DNA of 64,000 bases from Mrakia gelida (taxonomy: Eukaryota > Basidiomycota > Tremellomycetes > Cystofilobasidiales > Mrakiaceae), in contig BRON01000007.1 of NCBI GenBank assembly GCA_024345305.1, positions 372,001 through 436,000 on the forward strand. Reading direction: 5' to 3'. This document shows, piece by piece, positions 57,529 to 64,000 of the stretch. Made by a program: the position numbers and the translations under genes. A model generated the notes under the pieces. The model did not search any database and was not told where the DNA came from. It saw only the letters and a list, made by a program, of their open reading frames with translations. Position 1 is the stretch's first letter. Every line of letters starts with the position of its first letter.

Positions 57529-60500
57529 TCACGCGACGTTCCCGCCCCCACCTCGTTCCTCCTTCGAGATATCGAGTGTTTGGAGCTGCTCGATGAAGGA
57601 TGCTTGAGTTTCTCTGGTGGAAGGCGACCGAAAGGATAAGTCAGCGGAAGGGGACCGACGAGCGAGAGTAAGGGAGAATTAGAGACTCGACTCACCCGAC
57701 ATCCCAAACCTCTCCCATTCTCTTCATCGACAAGACGAGAACCTCCACGTCGACTTGACGGAGAGAAGCCTCTGTCAAAATCGAGAGCGGGCGAGATGAG
57801 GATACTGGGGTCAGTCTGACAGCTTCGAAGAGGAAGAGCAGGACGCGACGAGCCGAAAACTCACCCTCGAGTTCTCCAAGAGCTCCGAGTCTCTTCGCCT
57901 CCTCGAGAAGTAGACGAGCAAAGTGTCTCCAGAATATGGGAACCGTGATATCGAGATGACCAACTGAGGCAAGACAACGAGGCAAAGGAGGCGGTTCAGC
58001 ATCGAACGAGCAAGAGAACGGACGAGAGGACGACTCACACTCAAGGTCCCTGTGAGGAGGACGTGAAAGAGCAGCCGAGTGTATCAGCTAGCGAACTAGA
58101 GTTGGGATCGAGCACGTAGAGTAGGGAAGGCGGAAAAGCTGCACGTACACAATGTGAGAGATGAGCGAGACTCCACCGCAAGCTGCTTGGACCGACTTCA
58201 TTCGATACGAGGGCACGAACATGGCCATGTCCTCGTAGAGAAGCATGAAGGCACTGCAGAGAAGAGAGGGACGGGGTGGAAATGAGGTCAGTGGATGGCA
58301 ATCGAGCGAGGCTCGAGAACGTGAGGCAGGGAGAAGAAAGGGTCGAGCTCACGCGTAGATGACGGTATTCGCAGAGAAGACAGTTGGATCGATACCGAAG
58401 GACAAAGGACCGATGGGTACGGTGCTGAAGAGGTGAAGGAAGAGAACGTCGAGTCAGGTCGCATCGTCGTCTTCGAGGGAGGAGAGGAGGAGCGGGATTC
58501 AAGACGAGAAAGGGACTCACGAGTTCCAAGGCGGGATCCCTCCGACTACTTTCATCGTGCTCGCACTCGGAGGCAGAGCGTCGACGAATCTACGAAGACC
58601 TCGTTCGAGGTCGAGCAAGACTTGAGGTATGGGAGTTGGGGTGTCGTCGCACAACGCTCGAGGTGCTTTTCGAACGGTGATGCTGTCTCCAAGTCGAGCC
58701 GCTTGGTGGAAGAGAGCTGTGAGAGGATATAAGTGGGACGTGTTAGGTTAGCGAAGAGACGGAAGGAAGACGCTGCAAGAGACGAGAGGAAGAAAACACT
58801 CGCTTATCGCTTTCATGTACGTCGTCGCGATCCCGTCTTCGTGATCGTTGGGAGCGACCGAGTCGAGGGAAAGAAGATCCGAGAGCGACTGATCAGATCC
58901 TGCGACGACGTCCTGGAAAGAAAAGAGATGAGAGCGACGCTCAGCACGGGAGACACTCGATCAAACTTCGAGCTCGACGAGAGCTGACCTTCTCGTACTC
59001 CTCGAACGGTCGAGGCCAAGGAGTCTCGACGTTTTCATCTGGTATCCCTGGAGGCCATCCGCTTCCAGCAGATCCGACTCTATCCAGCACTGGAGGTGGA
59101 GGGAAAACGGGAAGAGATGAGCATCGAAGCGTCGCGTCGGGGAGAATGCGAGCGACGAAACAAGGACTCACTGAAGGCGCTCCAGAACACGCGGATGCGT
59201 TCTCCGAGATCGAGGCTGTCGCGAGGAGGCTTCAAACGAGTGAAAGGTTTCCTCTTGAGCGTATGAGGTCCGGTGTGGAGTTGGTAGGGATGGGTTTCCT
59301 CGGAGTAGAGGGCGAATGACGAGGAGGTGATTCGATGAAGTGAACACGCGGAGACGAGACGGATGGTGATACCTGCTTGGACCCAGCCCCTGAGAAGAGA
59401 AGATAAGACAAGTTTAGTTTCGTGGCCTCGTGTAAAGAGGACGAAGAAGGAGCTAACTCGACGTAGGATGCTCGAGAATCTGGAACGCGTTCGAGAGGAA
59501 GGTTAGCTCGACTTTCTTCTTTCAACCCACCGTTCAGAGAAAACCTCAACTCTCACACATCAAGATTCCGATACAGATCGACGCCTGAGCGGTCTGAAGG
59601 AGGTTCGTCGACATGTCCTGCATCTCGAGCTGGATCTGCTGTCGCGTGGACTCGATGAACCAGCTGTCGAGGGCTCGAACTTCGGCGACGTTTGAGAAGC
59701 GAGCCGCACAGGCGTACATGGCGAAGAGCAGGGACGCGTTAGGTTGCTGATCCGGAGGTCCGTCGAGGGACCTGTGAGGAGGAAAAGGAGGGATCAGGGG
59801 CGAGAAGAGGAAAGAGGTGGACGTGTCGAGAAGGGAACTCACGCGGTGAAGCGAGGGACATGCAGCGAGAAGGCAAAGTTCCTCGCCTTCTGGAAGAACA
59901 GGCCGAGGAGATGTGATCTCAAAGCGAGGTCTATCGTCGTGTCCTCTCGGGAGGGAAGGCGGAAGAGGAAACCACCGGACGAGGAGGTCGAAGGAGGTGC
60001 GAAGGACGGAGGGGATCGGGTAGGGTTGTTTGATTGGGAAGTTGAAGCGCGGAGGGTCGGAGGGAAGGTGTCGAAGATCGTCGACCTGACCGAGTTGGTT
60101 GGGAGGGAGTAGGAAGGAGTGGGCTGGAAGGAAGGGTAGGATAGAGGAGGGGATGGGAGCTGAGGGCCGGTCGATCCCTGTCTTCCTTGTTCGGGATCCC
60201 ACGCTGGATAGGCTTGGGCGGATGACGGAGGTTGTGATTTCGTGTATCGTGCGTTGAGGAAGTCGGAAGCTGTTGGCCGAGAGGGATCGAACGAAGGGAC
60301 GGGCCTGGAGGTCATCGCGTCGTTTCCTTCTCCTCCCCCTGACTCGTCCATCATCCCACCATTCCCGAACAGCTCTTCGAGAGCGAGGGAGAAAGATTCC
60401 TGAGCTGTAGCGTTCGGATTTGAAGGGTTTGCGGAGGAGGGAGGAGGTTGTTGGTGAAGTCGAGGTCGAGGAGGATGGGAGGAGCCAGATCCAGAGGAGT

Positions 60501-61247
60501 TCGGGGAGTCGGTATCGACCGGGCTTTCCTTGTCGTGTACGAGGTTCAGTGGCGGTAGTCCATACGAGGAGGGAGTCGAATGAGTTGCCTCCGCTCTGGT
60601 GAGGAAGTTTTCGAGGGAAGCTGGAGGAGGAAAAGGCTAAGATTAGCGAGGACGGAGCGGAAGACGATGAGAGTGAGAACGAACCGATCTTATCCTCCAG
60701 CTGCTTCATTCGTCCTTTCGACTTTGATGGCTCGTCGTAGACACACTCGGACCTGGTCTGATATGCAGGTATAGTTGAGAGAGAGAGAGCAATGTACAGT
60801 CAGCTCAAAGCCAAAGGAGCCGCCGTCCTCGTCGAGCTCGCGAGCTCAACCTTCCTCCTCCCTCACCTTCGAGCACGTCGCACACGGTCTCTCGCCGGAG
60901 CATCTCTGCGAAGATCGAGGCCAAGATGAAGGAGATGGTCAGCTCTCGATCTGAGTCATCTGAGCTCTGCGGAAAGACTCACGAGCTTCCTCTTGCTGCA
61001 AAGAAGGAGGGGAGACGGAAGAAGCGAGCTCATCAGCTTTCCCTTCTACATACCACTGATCCTCGCCTCCCTTCTCCACGACAGCTTTCACTCACCGACA
61101 AGCTTGACACGCAGCTCCTCGCTTGAGTGGCTTCACCTTTGGAGCAGCGCCCGAGAGATCGAATCCAGGGTGGGCAGGAGGAGGAGCTGACGGTGGAAGG
61201 AAGGTGAAGGAGGGAGAGTCGGAAGAGGAGGTCGAGGAGGAATCCAT
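57529..61247 (-). CDS. Zn2Cys6 fungal transcription factor with fungal-specific TF domain, copy 2
   Basis: Paralogue of the gene at 10486-14166, 789 residues from 17 exons (minus), first 61096-61247, 60983-60995, 60867-60905, 60685-60757 and 59843-60620, last 57696-57771 and 57529-57613. The zinc cluster reads C-QA-C-RKRKLR-C-SGERP-C-AT-C-SKTRSE-C at about residues 46-72, followed by YDEPSKSKGRMKQLEDKIASLENFL. A disordered Ser/Pro region follows, then the TF domain starting at RSHLLGLFFQKARNFAFSLHVPRF, with FAMYACAARFS, the GWVQAGITIRL helix, PPRDSLDLGERIRVFWSAF, AFMLLYEDMAMF and VPIFWRHFARLLLEEAKRL. Exons of 13 and 11 nt occur. Shares the splice junctions around the zinc cluster and FAMY(A/T)CA with copy 1. 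Divergent to ALG11. Confidence 0.9.
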
Positions 61248-61782
61248 CTTGAGCTTCTTGTGAGCGTCGATTTCGGATCCGAAAGGTAACTTTCGATGGG
61301 AAGAGGGTGTGCCAGGGTCGTGGAATGAGGTCGTCGATGGTGGGCGTTGAGTGAACGACGGAAGGCAAGGCAGCAGGAGGGAGAAGCCGGACGAAGCGAG
61401 CGAGCTTTGTCGTCGTCTTTCGGCCAGCAGCCGTGGAGACGCTGGTTATTAGCTTTTCTCTCGCTGAGGATAGGAGCCAAGCTTTGAGCTATAACAGCTG
61501 CTAGTGCTCACTCCAAAAAAGTTGCGAGGCGAATTTCTTCCTCCTTCTCGGCTCTGCGGCGATCTCGACGCGTCAAGCGACCTTTCAACCTTCGCCTCTA
61601 TTTCCTTCGAGTCCTTGGTTTCTGATCTGACCTCAGAAAGAGGTACATCAAGAACCGATCTGAACCTCAAGATCAAACTCTTCTGAGCTGTTCTTGTCCA
61701 AAATCACCTCTCTCCAACCTCATCGAGCTCGCCCTCTCCTGTCAGCCCTCCAACGGCGACCTCCTTCTCCTCTCCCCTCGCC
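61248..61782. promoter_or_regulatory. divergent intergenic region, Zn2Cys6 copy 2 / ALG11
   Basis: 535 bp between divergent starts, with one GACGCGTC (61567-61574). No named element recognised. Confidence 0.4.
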
Positions 61783-64000
61783 ATGTCTCTACTAGCAAAT
61801 CATCTACCCGACCTCCTCCTCGGCTCTTTCGTTCTCTTCCTCTTCTGCATCGTCCTCTACCTGAACCACGTCCACACGAAACTCTGCGCTCGTTCGGAAG
61901 CCAACCTCCTTCGTCAAGTCTCCTCCCTCTCCTCCTCCTCTCGTCCTAAACGACCCCTCGTCCTCGGCATCTTCCACCCCTTCTGCAACGCTGGAGGAGG
62001 AGGAGAGAGGGTGCTTTGGACGGCTGTGGAGTACATGCAGAGGGTCCACGGGGACGAGGTGATGTGTGTGATCTATACGGGAGATTGGCCGGAGGTTGCG
62101 AAGGAGGAGATCTTGAAGGGAGCGATGGTGAGCTTTTCTTCCTTTGACTTGAGCTTGATTCGAGACTCGAGAGGGTCTGTAGGCCGAGGTCTAGTAGGGT
62201 ATACTCCGACGCTAATTTCTGGATCGCCCTTTGCTCGTGACGGCCGTAGAAACACTTCAACATCTCCCTCTCCCCTTCCTCCATCATCTTCGTTCCCCTC
62301 CCTTCTCGACACCTCATCGGAGACACCTTCTGGAAACGCTTCACTCTCCTCGGTCAAGCCTTCGGTAGCCTGATCGTCGGATGGCAAGCTCTCGTAGGGA
62401 AGGAGGGCATCGTTCCGGATATCTTCGTCGGTGAGTGAGCTCGTCTTGAAGGAGAGGAATGGTGAGCTCGAGCTCGCTGAAGCTCACGTATCCTTCTCCC
62501 TCTCTTCGTTCGATAGACACGATGGGCTACGCCTTCACATACCCTATGGTAAAGCTCTTCGGAGGATGGACTGTCCCTATCGGAGCTTACATCCACTACC
62601 CTACCATCAGGTGAGCTTTCACTCTTTCTCGTTCGTTCGACTCTCTTGCCAGCGCGAGAGAGGGCTGATCCGAACCTTTCTTGTATCCGTTCCTCCAGCA
62701 CCGACATGCTCTCCCGAGTCCAGAACCGTCAAGCGACTCACACCAACACTGCTGTAGCAGGAAGCTTCCTTCGGTCGTTCGTCAAACTTCAGTTCGTCCC
62801 CGTCTTTCTCTCTTCTCTCCTTCGTTCCTTCGCGTCTCGCTTCGTCTCCTCCCTACAGCTCAACTGATCACCTTTTGCTCCCTGCATATTTCTCTCACCT
62901 CGCTCACAGGTACTACCGCATCTTCGCCTCCCTCTACACCTCCTCCCTCTCCTTCGCCACCGTCAAAATGACCAACTCGACCTGGACGAAAGCTCACGTC
63001 GACACCCTCCTCGCTCGAGCTCGGAGTTCCTCCAGCAAAGCTCCCATACCGGAGGTGTCGATCGTCTACCCTCCTTGTGATACGGGATCGTTGGGAGAGC
63101 TGGAGATTGGAGACGAGGGGAAGCGGGAGAGGGTCGTGTTGAGTTTGGCTCAGTTTAGGTGAGTTTCCGCTCCCGCGCGTCTCTTTCTGTAGCTCTGTTC
63201 AGCAGAGGTGCTGGTTCGGGATTCGAGAGAGCTACGACTGACCTTCTTTCGATACTCTCGTCGCTTCACAGACCCGAGAAGGATCATCCAGCCCAGCTCA
63301 AGTCGCTCAAGGAGATGTTCGACCTTCGTCCGGAATGGAGGAACCCGGAGTCGAAGGATCGTGTTCGCTTGGTGATGATTGGGAGTGTGAGGGACGCAAG
63401 TGATGAGGCTCGGGTCGAGAAATTGAAGGAGCTGGCGAAGGAGTTGGGTGTCTTGGTGATTCCGTCGCGTTATTGTCGCGAATTCGACGCGTCGAGGGAG
63501 ATCGAGCTCGAGCTGAACTGTTTCCCGTTCGTCCCTTGCAGGAGAACGTCACTTTCGTCGTCAACGCGCCTTATCCTGTGCTGCTCGAGTGGCTAGGGAA
63601 GGCTTCGGTGGGGATCAGCACGATGGTTGACGAACATTTCGGAATCAACGTCGTCGAGTTCATGGTTCGTCGCGTTCTCCTTCTCTCCCTTTTTTCGACC
63701 CTCTCCTGACTGTCTCCTCCTCTCTCACGCGTCCACAGGCCGCAGGTCTCATCCCTCTCTCCCACGCCTCAGCCGGACCTCTCCTCGACATCATCGTTCC
63801 CTTCGAATCCCAACCAACAGGTTTCCACGCTCTCACTCCTCCAGAGTTCGCTCTCCGCCTGGTCGACATCTTTGAGCTCCCAGCGGAGGATCGGAAAGCC
63901 CTTCGTCTCCGAGCGAGGAAGAGCGTTGCTGTGAGGTTCGGGCAAGGGGCGTTCGAGGAAGGGTGGAGGAGAGCGTTCTCGCAGTTGCGGTTGATTCGAA
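61783..64000 (+). CDS. ALG11: ALG11, GDP-Man:Man3GlcNAc2-PP-dolichol alpha-1,2-mannosyltransferase, 3' end outside window
   Basis: ER membrane GT4-family enzyme that adds the fourth and fifth mannoses to the lipid-linked oligosaccharide on the cytosolic face. Exons are 61783-62127, 62250-62430, 62517-62610, 62699-62791, 62910-63158, 63272-63449 (or 63455), 63542-63664 and 63739 onward. An N-terminal membrane anchor ([21 protein letters not shown]) precedes [19 protein letters not shown], the family signature for the donor/acceptor site. [27 protein letters not shown] and [16 protein letters not shown] follow, and the catalytic EX7E motif is [21 protein letters not shown]. About 500 residues are visible, so only the last few are missing. 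The donor of the sixth exon is uncertain (GTCTTG or GTGATT), both phase 0. Confidence 0.95.

Overview
The window is nuclear DNA of a basidiomycete fungus, most likely a red yeast of the Microbotryomycetes (Rhodotorula/Sporobolomyces type). This rests on gene style and content, not on a database match: compact genes split into many short exons, introns of about 60-120 nt with GTGAGN or GTTCGY donors and a CTGAC branch site, fungal Zn2Cys6 regulators, and orthologues of ADE12, IWS1, TFB3, ALG11, CDC31, SPP2 and Argonaute. I resolved 21 protein genes by splicing. In all complete models except Argonaute the exon lengths sum to a multiple of three; the Rab5 and ALG11 models run off the window, and the F-box model at 15.2-17.4 kb has stops in frame.

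Layout, left to right. 0-10 kb: a Rab5 GTPase (-, 3' end outside the window), a nitronate monooxygenase (+), then two NmrA-like reductase paralogues (4.2-5.6 kb - and 8.9-10.2 kb +) on either side of a methionine sulfoxide reductase A gene (+). 10-18.5 kb: a Zn2Cys6 transcription factor (-), an F-box protein with two in-frame TAA codons (-), and a 152-residue protein of unknown function (-). 19.5-26.2 kb: two 740-bp inverted repeat arms enclosing a divergent pair, the splicing factor SPP2/GPKOW (-) and an auxin-efflux-carrier-type transporter (+). The left arm starts inside an intact tRNA-Arg(UCU) gene and the right arm carries the matching truncated tRNA.

27-41 kb: an FG nucleoporin (-), an alpha/beta hydrolase (+), adenylosuccinate synthetase (-) and IWS1 (+), the last two sharing a 173-bp promoter. 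41-50 kb: Argonaute (+) and a second alpha/beta hydrolase (-), paralogous to the first. 50-64 kb: TFB3/MAT1 (+), a 160-residue unknown protein (-), the second 152-residue protein (+), a second F-box protein (+), centrin (+), the second Zn2Cys6 factor (-) and ALG11 (+, running off the end).

Four pairs of paralogues lie within 64 kb (NmrA, Zn2Cys6, hydrolase, 152-residue protein). The F-box, 152-residue and Zn2Cys6 genes occur in mirror order around roughly 36 kb. The points most worth a second look are the tRNA-bounded inverted repeat, an apparent one-base frameshift in Argonaute, a second 5' splice-site class (GTTCGY), conserved microexons down to 5 nt, the strongly over-represented palindrome GACGCGTC, and the small unknown protein family. 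Apart from Argonaute as the core RNAi effector, I found no defence system, CRISPR array or intact transposon.
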